Source: Sporocytophaga myxococcoides DSM 11118
GTDB taxonomy: Bacteria > Bacteroidota > Bacteroidia > Cytophagales > Cytophagaceae
Direction of reading: 5' to 3'
DNA: 64,000 bases
NCBI RefSeq assembly: GCF_000426725.1
Contig: NZ_AUFX01000009.1
Span: 248,001 to 312,000 of the forward strand
Shown here: in pieces, positions 46,420 to 55,211 of the stretch
Layout of the letters: every line of letters begins with the position of its first letter
Position numbering within the stretch: the first letter of the stretch is position 1
Program-made: the position numbers and the translations under genes
The notes under the pieces: model-generated
What the model was told of the DNA's origin: nothing
Database searches by the model: none
Seen by the model: only the letters and a program-made list of their open reading frames with translations

Positions 46420-49400
46420 TTATCTCTTAAATATTTTATGAGTCTTGTCTTTAGTTACCAGATAATACATACCAGCTGGGTAATGAGACAAATCTATTTC
46501 TGTCTCTTTCTGCCCGGACAGTAATACCTCACCTTCTAAATTCACTATTTTCCATTCTCCTGTTTCCAGCATGTGTACTTTGCTTTGAGTAGGGTTTGGA
46601 TATACTGCCTGAGTTTGGCTCTGATTGTTCTCTATTCCGGTTATCACGCAACCTGCAACTGATACTCCAGTTGAAAAATTAATGATATCGATATTTGCTA
46701 AACCATCTGCAGTGACAGCAGAAACTTTTATTTCATTCTCTCCTGCTTTAAGAGTGACATTTACACTAGCAAACTCCCATGCAGTCCAGGAGCCTGTTGG
46801 TTTTAAACTCAGCAATGTAGCAGAGCTTCCATTGATATAAATTTGTCCATCACGATTTGTTGCTCCTCCATTCGCATAGCGGAATGACAAAGTCACGGTT
46901 TGATCTAAAGTGCTATTCAGTTTCCAAATAGCAGAAGCACCCAATACATTATCTGTATTTATATAACCAGTTCCGGAGAAACCTTCGTTTTTGGATTCTG
47001 ATTGTATTCCTTCGATACTGCAAGCCTCTTCCGCTTCCAGACTACCACTGCATGGTAAGTTGTTTGTTTTTCCACCGATACATGCTCCACAGTTGTCATT
47101 GATGGCAGTACCTCCCCAGTCTCCATTGCAGTCTTGTTCGCAAGCTGTTAAACCTGTTGTCCCTCCTACACATTTACCGCATTCATCGGTAAAGGCACCG
47201 CCACCAACCTGTCCGTTACAGTCGGTAGTACAACCTCCAGCTCTGACTTTATTTGTAGTAAATGAAATAACATCAATATTAGGAGCTCCGTCTACAGTGG
47301 TGGAACTAAGGGTAAATAGGTTCGACCCCTTTTTCAGATTTACAGTAATGTATTCAACTTCCCAGATAGTGAAGCCACCAGTGGATTTGCCTAATAAACT
47401 GCCTTGTTGAGCACCATTGATTGCAATAGAAATATCCCGTGCTGCAGTTCCTCCATTTGCATATCGAACTCCCAGTTGGGTGGTAATGGCTTCATCGGCT
47501 ATTATGTACCAGGAGGCTGAAGTTCCTACAGCATTATCCAGATTCAGATATCCATCTCCAATAAATCCTTCGTTTTTAGATTCAGCAACACCAGTTGCGG
47601 TGCAGAAGTCTTCTCCTTCTAAGCCACTCGTACATGCAGTTTTACCGGTTGTTCCTCCTACGCAAATACCACAATTATCCAATACAGCCTTTCCATCTTT
47701 CACTCCAAAACAATCAAGTACACAGGCTGTCTTACCTGTGGTGCCACCTACACAAATACCACAAATATCTATATAAGCACCTCCGTTTAATGTATTATTA
47801 CAGTCTTTTATACCTCCAACTATAGTGATATTTGGTTTAGCCGGAGTAGCCATATCTTCTCCAAGATAGTAACTTAAATGAGGGGGCTGGTTATAGGCTG
47901 ATTGTTGCCATGCAATTGCTACACGATATTGAGGATCGTGTAGTAGTGTTCTAAATTTATAAGTAGTAGGAGTTGTTGTTGTATATATCAACAATTTAGA
48001 ATTGTCTGAAGAGTGCAGGATGATTTCTTCTCTCCAGTCACCAAACAAATCCCCTGACAGATTGGGTGTTGCTTTAGTCGTATTACAAGATGTCCCGCTT
48101 CCCCAGGCAGCATCAGAAAGTGTCAGTATTGCCGTTCTTTTTGCATTCAAGTAATCCCACTTTTCTAACTTGGAACCATCCAGTAACTCCGTTTGCAGAT
48201 CTCCGTCCCAGTAAACTCTAAAACACTCAGAGGGCCTTGACGTTGCGATCACCGTCCCTTTACAGTTATATGTTTTTCCGCCCCCCCATAATTCATATCC
48301 TTTATGGCGTGGATCTATATCTCCTGCCATACATCGACCAATATCTCCCTGATTTCCGCCACCAAGTCCCCACAATGGCTTTCCTGTTTTCGCATCTCTG
48401 AATTCTAGTCCGTAGTTCCCATATTTGCCAGGCTCTTCATGGCACTGCCATACTTCCTGTCCTGCTCTTTCTGGGTCCATATCACTCATGTGCAGTGCAT
48501 CGCCATGCCCAAGACCATTTGAATACAATCCGTTTCCGTTATCATCTACCGCACTGGCACCGTTGCAAACTTCCTGTTTGCCGTCACCGTCCACGTCTCC
48601 TACTGTCATCTGGTGATTCCCCATACTTGCATAAGAGCCGTTGCCTGAACTATTGCTATCAAAGATCCACCTCTGGATCAGCTTGCCACCTTTCCAGTCC
48701 CAGGCTACACGTACTAGACGTGTATAATAGCCTCTTCCGAATACTATGCTTGGGGTCTTTCCGTCGAGATAAGCTACAGCTGATATAAATCGGTCAATTC
48801 GGTTTCCATAGCTATCTCCCCAGCTCGAAACTGTTCCTCTTGCAGGCGCATAGTTGGTAGTTGCCATTGCCGCCCCTGTTTTTCCATTAAATACAGTTAG
48901 GTACTCAGGTCCGGTCAGGATGTAACCACTGCTATTTCTATAATCTGCAGATGCATTTCCTATTACAACACCCTTCCCGTCTTTGGTGCCATCACCGGTT
49001 TTACAAGCCATTTCAGCCATTCCGTCACCATCAAAATCGTATACAAGATGTTGCGTATAATGAGCTCCTGCGCGGATATTCTTTCCCAGATCTATTCTCC
49101 ACAAAAGTTTTCCGGCCATAGTATAACAATCTATAAATACATTTCCTGTATAGCCTTTTTGTGAATTATCTTTTGAATTTGAAGGATCCCATTTAACAAA
49201 GATTTCATGAATGCCATCACCATCCACATCACCGATACTGCAGTCGTTAGGGCTATAAGTATAAGATTTACCGTCTGGGGTTTTACCACCTGCAGGTATA
49301 CTTAAAGGTATAGTCATATATTGTTTTGCCCATGGAGTTGCAGTTTCTGATGCAGTTTGTTCTACACCGTTTACTATAGCCTTTACTGTATATGAAGCAC

Positions 49401-49692
49401 TTGTACTTCCGGCATCGTCTGTATAGTTACATACAGTCAATGGTGTCGCATTGACTTTTGTGCTATTTCTATAAAGGTTAAATGTGATATTATTTTCCTC
49501 TGTTCCTAACCATCTCCAGCTTATAAAAACTTTAGAGCCGCCCAAGCTCACCGCCACGATTCCACGGTTGAGATTTTCCATCTGATACTGGGCATACCCA
49601 TGCTGAAAAAGAACCATTAAGAATAATAAAGAGAATATTACTTTCCGGTTGTATCTTTTTACAGACAGCAATAAACGTAAATGTGGTATCAT
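46420..49692 (-). CDS. PL11 rhamnogalacturonan lyase, multi-domain T9SS protein
   Basis: A 1090-aa protein. The signal peptide ends HGYAQ. Residues about 35-625 are a PL11 rhamnogalacturonan I endolyase: YQMENLNRGIVAVSLGGSK opening, then the DVDGDGIHEIFVKWDPSN, DFDGDGMAEMACKTGDG and ADPH-like propeller/Ca-site blocks. The lyase breaks the backbone of rhamnogalacturonan I by beta-elimination (family knowledge). Then come Cys-rich linkers of the form DCNG...CGxCVGGTTG...AC (five, about 636-690 and 808-862) flanking two carbohydrate-binding modules (about 695-800 and 870-985). The type A sorting domain is at the C-terminus (AVYPNPTQSKVHMLE). It is exported by T9SS and pairs with the GH43 gene. 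Confidence 0.92.
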   Translation of the reverse strand: MIPHLRLLLSVKRYNRKVIFSLLFLMVLFQHGYAQYQMENLNRGIVAVSLGGSKVFISWRWLGTEENNITFNLYRNSTKVNATPLTVCNYTDDAGSTSASYTVKAIVNGVEQTASETATPWAKQYMTIPLSIPAGGKTPDGKSYTYSPNDCSIGDVDGDGIHEIFVKWDPSNSKDNSQKGYTGNVFIDCYTMAGKLLWRIDLGKNIRAGAHYTQHLVYDFDGDGMAEMACKTGDGTKDGKGVVIGNASADYRNSSGYILTGPEYLTVFNGKTGAAMATTNYAPARGTVSSWGDSYGNRIDRFISAVAYLDGKTPSIVFGRGYYTRLVRVAWDWKGGKLIQRWIFDSNSSGNGSYASMGNHQMTVGDVDGDGKQEVCNGASAVDDNGNGLYSNGLGHGDALHMSDMDPERAGQEVWQCHEEPGKYGNYGLEFRDAKTGKPLWGLGGGNQGDIGRCMAGDIDPRHKGYELWGGGKTYNCKGTVIATSRPSECFRVYWDGDLQTELLDGSKLEKWDYLNAKRTAILTLSDAAWGSGTSCNTTKATPNLSGDLFGDWREEIILHSSDNSKLLIYTTTTPTTYKFRTLLHDPQYRVAIAWQQSAYNQPPHLSYYLGEDMATPAKPNITIVGGIKDCNNTLNGGAYIDICGICVGGTTGKTACVLDCFGVKDGKAVLDNCGICVGGTTGKTACTSGLEGEDFCTATGVAESKNEGFIGDGYLNLDNAVGTSASWYIIADEAITTQLGVRYANGGTAARDISIAINGAQQGSLLGKSTGGFTIWEVEYITVNLKKGSNLFTLSSTTVDGAPNIDVISFTTNKVRAGGCTTDCNGQVGGGAFTDECGKCVGGTTGLTACEQDCNGDWGGTAINDNCGACIGGKTNNLPCSGSLEAEEACSIEGIQSESKNEGFSGTGYINTDNVLGASAIWKLNSTLDQTVTLSFRYANGGATNRDGQIYINGSSATLLSLKPTGSWTAWEFASVNVTLKAGENEIKVSAVTADGLANIDIINFSTGVSVAGCVITGIENNQSQTQAVYPNPTQSKVHMLETGEWKIVNLEGEVLLSGQKETEIDLSHYPAGMYYLVTKDKTHKIFKR

Positions 49693-49950
49693 ACTATTTC
49701 ATTTTAGCTAAATACCCGAGCTGAAATCGGGAAGTAACTAATTCAAGAAAAAAATTTTCAAACAAATGGAAAGCGGAAGGTAAAAAGCAAAAAGAAAAAC
49801 ATTCACGCCCCTAAAATTCAACAATTTAAAAAAGCATAAAGCTTAAAGCGGAAGGCTTAAAGTAAAAAATAAAAACAACATTCTCCTATTATTGTCTGTA
49901 AGAGAAAATCGGATGAGTGACTTCACTTTGTATTTTAGAAACCTTTGAAT

Positions 49951-50655
49951 TTAACCTTTTCCTTCAAACCATCTATTAAACCTTCTTTTTATTCGTTGCC
50001 AAGGTGTTCTTTTTTTGACATAAAATCTGATAGGTCTTGAATTAACATTAGTTAGTGATTCATAAGTTATTTTATGAAGTTGAGGATCAAACATCAATTG
50101 ACCTTTCGATGCTTTATTCAATTTTAATTCTGTTGAATTAAAACCCTCCATTGAAAATAAAATTATTGGATTTGCAATAGTGTCTATATATTGAGTCAGA
50201 TCAATTTGATAATTCCCCTGTTCGTCTGCCACTGCTTCAAAAGAAGTCCCTTTTAAAAATATTTTCGCAAAACCCAATGTGTCAACTTCACCATTCATAT
50301 TTACCCCTGTTATCTTACCTTTTATTATAGCACTGCTTACAGTGTCAGGTTTCGCAGTGGTTTGCCCGCTTACTTGTGTTGAAGTTGTCAGTGAAATAAG
50401 TAATGCTGTTGCCGCTGCAAATTTTGAACAACTGCTTGCCGGAACTTCTCTACCCCAATTGTCAAGCTGCTTCTGTGAATACATTCCACAAAGTGAATTA
50501 TTGTGATCTTCTTGAATTTGTTCTATCTCTGCCCATTTCATCCTGGAAAAATCAACAATAACTTTGCTGCATTGTCCACAGATACGTCCACCTTCTGTAG
50601 TCTTCATTTCCGACCAATCTTGTTCGCAAAATTCAGGTTTGGGTATTGTAGTCAT
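49951..50655 (-). CDS. Zinc-ribbon-like / carboxypeptidase-regulatory membrane protein
   Basis: A 234-aa protein. No N-terminal signal peptide. The N-terminus has Cys9, then ICGQCSKVIVDF (Cys26/Cys29) and LCGMYS (about Cys57), suggestive of a cytosolic metal-binding ribbon. One membrane segment follows (SKFAAATALLISLTTSTQV, about 80-98). A carboxypeptidase-regulatory-like beta domain (GKITGVNMNGEVDTLGFAKI...) then sits on the far side, with a basic C-terminus. The layout is that of an inside-out sensor or anchor of unknown role. Confidence 0.7.
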   Translation of the reverse strand: MTTIPKPEFCEQDWSEMKTTEGGRICGQCSKVIVDFSRMKWAEIEQIQEDHNNSLCGMYSQKQLDNWGREVPASSCSKFAAATALLISLTTSTQVSGQTTAKPDTVSSAIIKGKITGVNMNGEVDTLGFAKIFLKGTSFEAVADEQGNYQIDLTQYIDTIANPIILFSMEGFNSTELKLNKASKGQLMFDPQLHKITYESLTNVNSRPIRFYVKKRTPWQRIKRRFNRWFEGKG

Positions 50656-50835
50656 AAAAGTATAATTATTAGTGTGGGGATATTTTTAAGCATTGTTTTG
50701 TAAACCAATTTAAGTATCTGTAAATAAAGATAAAAACTGAGTTAAAAATTGGAAGTTAAGTCCTTACCTATGCTATTAAGTAAGTCTATACAACCTAGTT
50801 TAAATTTAAATTATTTCGTTATGGATTCCAAAAAA

Positions 50836-50863
50836 GGGGCTCCATCATTAGTGACGGAGCCCC
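50836..50863 (-). terminator. Terminator of the gene at 50932-51906
   Basis: GGGGCTCC (50836-50843) with GGAGCCCC (50856-50863); on the minus strand the stem runs into TTTTTT. A strong intrinsic terminator about 70 nt past the stop of the minus-strand membrane protein. Confidence 0.8.
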
Positions 50864-50931
50864 CTTTTATAACCAAGTTTAAAAATGGTAAAACCCATTT
50901 TAAAAATCAGAGATACTAATGCTGACAATTA

Positions 50932-51906
50932 TTACAGCTTGGGATTCTTATCTACGATAGATTTTTGAAACGTTACATTTAAGTCAGACAATGAGTCTAT
51001 TCCAAACTCTTTAAGCGCTGACATCAATTGTTCGCCTTTGATGTTTTTATCTCTCAACTCTATGACAAAATCTTTTAAAGATTGTATTGAATTCAGAATC
51101 TTGCTAATCTCCTTCGTAATTGGCACCTGAGCTTGTTTCAATTCATTGTAAGCCTGCTCTCTAATAGTGTCTGAAGATTTAACCAACAAAAGTTCCTGCT
51201 CGAAATCCTTGTGTAATTTGGTTTTATAAGTCTCTAAACTTGTGGCGATTTCAGTCATCTTAACTGTCACCATTTCGTTATAATTTTTCTGCGCTTCTTC
51301 TATAGCTTTGAAAGTGTCTTTCAAGCGCTCTTCATAATCTCCAAATGCTTCTACTTTAATCCAAAGATCTGCAACACTTTTGATAGGATAATCTGCTGCT
51401 TCCTGCATACCAAAAATTTCTTGTCTCAAGCTATTGATTGCCGCAAACCCAGGCTTAATAGCAGCGATAGCCAACACACCTAAAGTTGCATAAACTCTAA
51501 ATTCTGGAGTGATGCCAGGAATGTGGCGACTGATATAATATACAAAGCCTGCATTCAATGTGTGGACTATAATCGCAAAAATAGCGGAGCGTTTTTTGAT
51601 TTTTTTAATACGGGCCAAATCACTATCAAGATTGACGCCTTCAGGCTTTTGAGGATGATTCTGCCTTCTTTCCAGGTCGGTCTGAGCAGCTCTGGCTACA
51701 AAATAAGTGCTGCCCACTAAGATACTCATAGTAGAAACATACCAGAGATAAAGGGTTGCAGAAATCCAAACATGCATTTCATAGGTTGAACCACCATACA
51801 TGGAAATACACCATCTAATGATGAAGATAAGTAACACGGATCCTCCGATCCACAAAAGCCATTCAATAAATGTAGCGGTTAAGTACGCTCTTCTGTTATA
51901 ATGCAT
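50932..51906 (-). CDS. Membrane protein with long cytosolic coiled coil, unknown function
   Basis: A 324-aa protein. Four hydrophobic segments: about 9-31, 46-66, 101-117 and 130-150. Then a soluble helical half (about 165-320) with heptad-rich coiled coil (DYEERLKDTFKAIEEAQKNYNEM, IATSLETYKTKLHKDFEQELLL). There is no enzymatic motif. It may be a stress, division or envelope-organising protein; no family recognised. A candidate -7 box (51933-51940) precedes its ATG by 27 nt, and a terminator lies downstream. Confidence 0.7.
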   Translation of the reverse strand: MHYNRRAYLTATFIEWLLWIGGSVLLIFIIRWCISMYGGSTYEMHVWISATLYLWYVSTMSILVGSTYFVARAAQTDLERRQNHPQKPEGVNLDSDLARIKKIKKRSAIFAIIVHTLNAGFVYYISRHIPGITPEFRVYATLGVLAIAAIKPGFAAINSLRQEIFGMQEAADYPIKSVADLWIKVEAFGDYEERLKDTFKAIEEAQKNYNEMVTVKMTEIATSLETYKTKLHKDFEQELLLVKSSDTIREQAYNELKQAQVPITKEISKILNSIQSLKDFVIELRDKNIKGEQLMSALKEFGIDSLSDLNVTFQKSIVDKNPKL

Positions 51907-51932
51907 AAGAAAAATTGTTTCAATTAATTGAC

Positions 51933-51940
51933 CAAAACTA
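51933..51940 (-). promoter_or_regulatory. Candidate -7 box (TAGTTTTG) for the gene at 50932-51906
   Basis: Exact TAnnTTTG match on the minus strand, 27 nt before the ATG at 51906. No clear TTG at -33. Confidence 0.35.
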
Positions 51941-52297
51941 ATTCAATTATTTAATTTAAAATAATATAAACGCAATGATTGCTTTATCGAAGTTAACCAC
52001 AAGAAAGTTGCTTTGCTAATCAAGAAGTTTTTTTACCTACTGGATAAAGACATTAAATTGATAAAAAGTAGAATATCAGAGAACAGCGGCGGTCCAAGCA
52101 TAAAAATCAATTATTATAATCTATACATCCAATTATCAACTCATAACACCATTTCATTAACTGACATTGGCACTTAATCAAATAAATCAAAGTTTTGCTA
52201 TTCTATCATATATACTTATAGACATTTAGCTAAATTGGCATATAAGCTTTAGTTTATTTAATATATTTTTTTTTAAGTGTTAAGGTTCAATAATGAG

Positions 52298-52323
52298 AAG
52301 CTGCTTTTTGGGGCAGCTTTTTT
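52298..52323 (+). terminator. Orphan intrinsic terminator
   Basis: AAGCTGC (52298-52304), 8-nt loop, GCAGCTT (52313-52319) followed by a T run. A good plus-strand terminator with no plus-strand gene in the preceding 390 nt. Confidence 0.6.
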
Positions 52324-52562
52324 ATTGTATTGTGGGAATGCCTGAAATAAATAATTGTTTTTTTCTTATTAAAAGCAAAAAATAATGATACCTGCTACTC
52401 ACAACATTGCATAAAAAACAGAATTCAAAGACAAAAAATAGCTCGGTTTTCTAAAAAATAGGAAAAAATTTTCCAGCTTTTTTATTATCTTCAATTAAAA
52501 TTTTTTTAGCAATGCAATTTCTTTTTCTATTGTGGAGAACTAGTCGTGGGACAAAGATCCAC

Positions 52563-53342
52563 ATGAACTCAGCGGAATTTATATTTTGGTTTACCCTTCC
52601 CATCCTTATTGTTTTAATGATTTTTATCTATTATTTTCTTAAATGGAAACAGATTAATATTTTAAAATTATTCCTTTATTTGAAACCTCTGTCTGCAGAG
52701 CATAAAGAGATCCTTAGAAAGAAAAATCCCTTTTATAAAAAACTATCCTCAGAATATAAAAACAGATTTGAGCAAAGAGTAAATCACTTCCTGATTAATA
52801 AAAACATCAGAGATGAATCTGGTAATGATGTGCTTGATGATATAAAAGTAACAATAGCTGCTACGTTCATTCAACTTACAATAGGATTAAGACCGGTCTT
52901 TCTTTCAAATTTCAATACGATTACTGTAAGTCAAAAAAATTCTGACTGGGGCTTAAATGGCACTAGTAAAGAATTTAAACTTTCATGGCCCGAATTCCAA
53001 CTCGGCATTTCCAATTCTGCGGATGGCTATAACCCGGGACTTCAACTAATGGCTGAAGCTTTGTTTGAAGAAAACCTGCTTGAAACAACAGGTGCTGCAA
53101 TCTTCGGAGAATCCGCATTTAGAAAGTGGCAATCCGTTTCGAAAAAACAAGCAGAATATTTTATCAGTACCGGATTAAGTCAGTTCAAAACTTACAGAGA
53201 AGTGAATAAAGAAAAATACTTTGGTGCTACTGTAGTCTATTTCTTTGAGAAGCCTGAGGATTTCAAACAGAGGTTTCCTGACATGTACAAAGCTATAAAA
53301 GGATTGCTCAATCAGAATCCTGTTAAAAACAGGATAATTTGA
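52563..53342 (+). CDS. MtfA-like protein with degenerate zinc-peptidase site
   Basis: Start at ATG 52563 (MNSAEFIFWF) gives an N-terminal membrane segment; an in-frame ATG at 52512 is the alternative and is used for the numbering here. It matches the MtfA/M90 layout: LKPLSAEHKEILRKKNPFY, RFEQRVNHFLINKNI, then LSWPEFQLG. In active relatives this leads to a LHExxHAL zinc site. Here the equivalent stretch reads GLQLMAEALFEEN (about residues 176-188), so both His and the catalytic Glu are gone. The later KYFGATVVYFFEKPEDF also lacks the usual acidic ligand. Probably a non-catalytic, membrane-bound pseudo-peptidase (inference). No terminator seen after it. Confidence 0.75.
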   Translation: MNSAEFIFWFTLPILIVLMIFIYYFLKWKQINILKLFLYLKPLSAEHKEILRKKNPFYKKLSSEYKNRFEQRVNHFLINKNIRDESGNDVLDDIKVTIAATFIQLTIGLRPVFLSNFNTITVSQKNSDWGLNGTSKEFKLSWPEFQLGISNSADGYNPGLQLMAEALFEENLLETTGAAIFGESAFRKWQSVSKKQAEYFISTGLSQFKTYREVNKEKYFGATVVYFFEKPEDFKQRFPDMYKAIKGLLNQNPVKNRII

Positions 53343-53528
53343 TTATCGATTCTCTATAGCCTGCTCCGGAAGGTCACAAAAAATTCTGAATCACGATTTA
53401 AGGAATTTTAAAATTAACAGGATTGACAAGCTTCCATTTAAATAGTTTTACTTTTCTTATCATTTAGCTTTCTCCTAAATAGTCGTATCTTTAACTATTG
53501 TACCACAATAATATTTTCAAAATCAAAA

Positions 53529-53900
53529 ATGGCAGAAATCGATAAACTTTACGAAGCTTTTGGCGAACTTGTTTATGCAGTTGCAAAAGCAGACGGTGCT
53601 ATTCAAAATGAGGAAAGAGTTGCACTTGAAGATGTCCTTAAAGATAACAAGTGGGCTTCTGATATCATTTGGTCTTTTAACTATGAAGACAAAAAGTCAA
53701 AAACTGTAAAAGAAGCCTATTCAAAAGCTATTGATATTTTTAAACATCACGGTCCGTTTTCCGAATATGGAAAATTTGCAGATGTTCTGGAATTAGTAGC
53801 TTTTGCGTTTCAGGGAATAAGTACTGAAGAAAAAGAAATTATTTCCAACTTTCGTAATGAATTGACTACTGTCTTTAAAAATGATTCGAACATACAGTAA
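53529..53900 (+). CDS. TerB-like helical protein
   Basis: A 123-aa protein. The first block, LYEAFGELVYAVAKADGAIQNEERVALEDVL, is the TerB/DjlA-N-type acidic four-helix pattern (an Asp-Gly followed by Glu that binds metal in relatives; family knowledge). The rest is helical, and the length is slightly short for TerB (about 150 aa). Related proteins are linked to tellurite resistance or stress, but no ter cluster is present here. A terminator follows directly (53907-53938). Confidence 0.75.
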   Translation: MAEIDKLYEAFGELVYAVAKADGAIQNEERVALEDVLKDNKWASDIIWSFNYEDKKSKTVKEAYSKAIDIFKHHGPFSEYGKFADVLELVAFAFQGISTEEKEIISNFRNELTTVFKNDSNIQ

Positions 53901-53906
53901 AAGCGG

Positions 53907-53938
53907 TAAGCGGTAAGCAAATTACCGCTTATTTTTTT
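53907..53938 (+). terminator. Intrinsic terminator of the TerB-like gene
   Basis: TAAGCGGTAA (53907-53916) pairs with TTACCGCTTA (53922-53931), loop 5 nt, then T7. Close after the stop at 53900 and before the convergent gene. Confidence 0.85.
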
Positions 53939-53948
53939 GCTTGTAATT

Positions 53949-54983
53949 TCAATCCCAATTAATACGATCAAACAGAAGCATATTCACTACTATTTGTCCG
54001 TGATCCGAAACATAAAATGGCTTTTTATCCATTGAAACCGTGTTATCGATCACATGATCGTTATATGCTCTTACATCGATAATCCTTCCTATTTTAGCTG
54101 AATTAAGATCTGCAAAATGATTACTTACAAATATATTATCAAGGCTTTCAATATGCCCGTTATGGATATAAGTGTAATGAAAATTATCTATACTTTTCCT
54201 GGCCTGCACATCTATGACATTCTGAAGTACTTGTTGCCATAATTTTATTTTTTCTTCAGGCTTTAGCTTTCTAAAAGGCGGTTCACCAATAATTGCCTGA
54301 TTTGTTACCGATGTATCGTCATCATTTAAATCACCAAGGACGACCAATGGTTTGTTGCAATCCCTAGCAATTTCATCAGAGACAAGATGTCTTATACCAG
54401 CCGCCTCAATTCCCCTTCTGATCAGTGAGCGAATACTTCCTATTGCCTTTTCCGGGTAATTAGCAGCGTCAACATTAACCCCCTCACGGTAAATAGGCCT
54501 TTTAGATTTTAGGTGAAGCACGAAGACAATTAAGGAAACCGAATCATTCAGCTTGATTTCAGCTTTTAATACACCTCTGGAAAAGTGGCTTATGGGTATA
54601 TAAATTGACGAACTTTCCAGCAAAGGTGTCGTAGGGCGGTCGTCAAAAAATTCAAACTTAAATGGTATATCTTCAATTACCTCAGTATTCACAATTGGAA
54701 ACTTACTAAGAATCGCATTAACAGGTAAATTGCCCGTAGGTTTTGCAACATATAAATTCCATTTTTCCATATGAGTGCCTTTCAAACAATCTCTTAAGGC
54801 CTCTTCTTCAAAAATCTCCTGAAACCCTATAATATCGGCGTTCATATTAAGCAACTGATTCCTGATCCAGTCCACTTTCTTAGGATACTGCTCAGCTGTA
54901 TATTGAGGCCAGGTATTTCTGTATATACTCTTTTCTGCCGTAATCAGATTCTCCACATTAAAAGATGCAATAGATACTTTCAT
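53949..54983 (-). CDS. Endonuclease/exonuclease/phosphatase family protein
   Basis: A 344-aa protein. Catalytic EEP-fold motifs: ASFNVENL (start), ADIIGFQEIFEEEAL (general Glu), LVVLGDLNDDDTSV (Asp/Asn pair), and YVSDHGQIVVNM (C-terminal Asp-His). All appear intact. No signal peptide, so probably cytosolic; the target (DNA, phosphoester or lipid) is not known. It is convergent with the TerB-like gene. Confidence 0.9.
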   Translation of the reverse strand: MKVSIASFNVENLITAEKSIYRNTWPQYTAEQYPKKVDWIRNQLLNMNADIIGFQEIFEEEALRDCLKGTHMEKWNLYVAKPTGNLPVNAILSKFPIVNTEVIEDIPFKFEFFDDRPTTPLLESSSIYIPISHFSRGVLKAEIKLNDSVSLIVFVLHLKSKRPIYREGVNVDAANYPEKAIGSIRSLIRRGIEAAGIRHLVSDEIARDCNKPLVVLGDLNDDDTSVTNQAIIGEPPFRKLKPEEKIKLWQQVLQNVIDVQARKSIDNFHYTYIHNGHIESLDNIFVSNHFADLNSAKIGRIIDVRAYNDHVIDNTVSMDKKPFYVSDHGQIVVNMLLFDRINWD

Positions 54984-55170
54984 TTTATGTTAAGTATTTT
55001 TTTGTGTTAATATAAGTTAAATAGCTGAAAAAATCTGACCAATAATTCTTGATTCCCTAAAGAATCTCCGCTTCATTATATAAATAATATACAGGATATT
55101 CCTGCAATCCAATCCGCCATTTTCAATGGAGGTTTTATTGAAACAAAAATATGACTTTGTTTTAAAAACT

Positions 55171-55202
55171 TTGTTTAGAGGTAAATTAATGTTGTACTTT
55201 TG
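55171..55202 (+). promoter_or_regulatory. Promoter of the AraC-family gene
   Basis: TTG at 55171-55173, 21-nt spacer, then TACTTTTG at 55195-55202, an exact TAnnTTTG match. The AraC ATG is at 55212, so the leader is very short. Confidence 0.55.
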
Positions 55203-55211
55203 AGTACTCAT

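Larger units (their letters stand above)
51907..52511. other. 605-nt AT-rich gap with orphan plus-strand terminator
   Basis: No ORF with coding character here. It holds the candidate promoter of the minus-strand gene, a T-rich stretch around 52266-52274, and a terminator-like hairpin facing plus (52298-52323) although no plus-strand gene lies upstream. A short non-coding transcript is possible. Confidence 0.5.
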
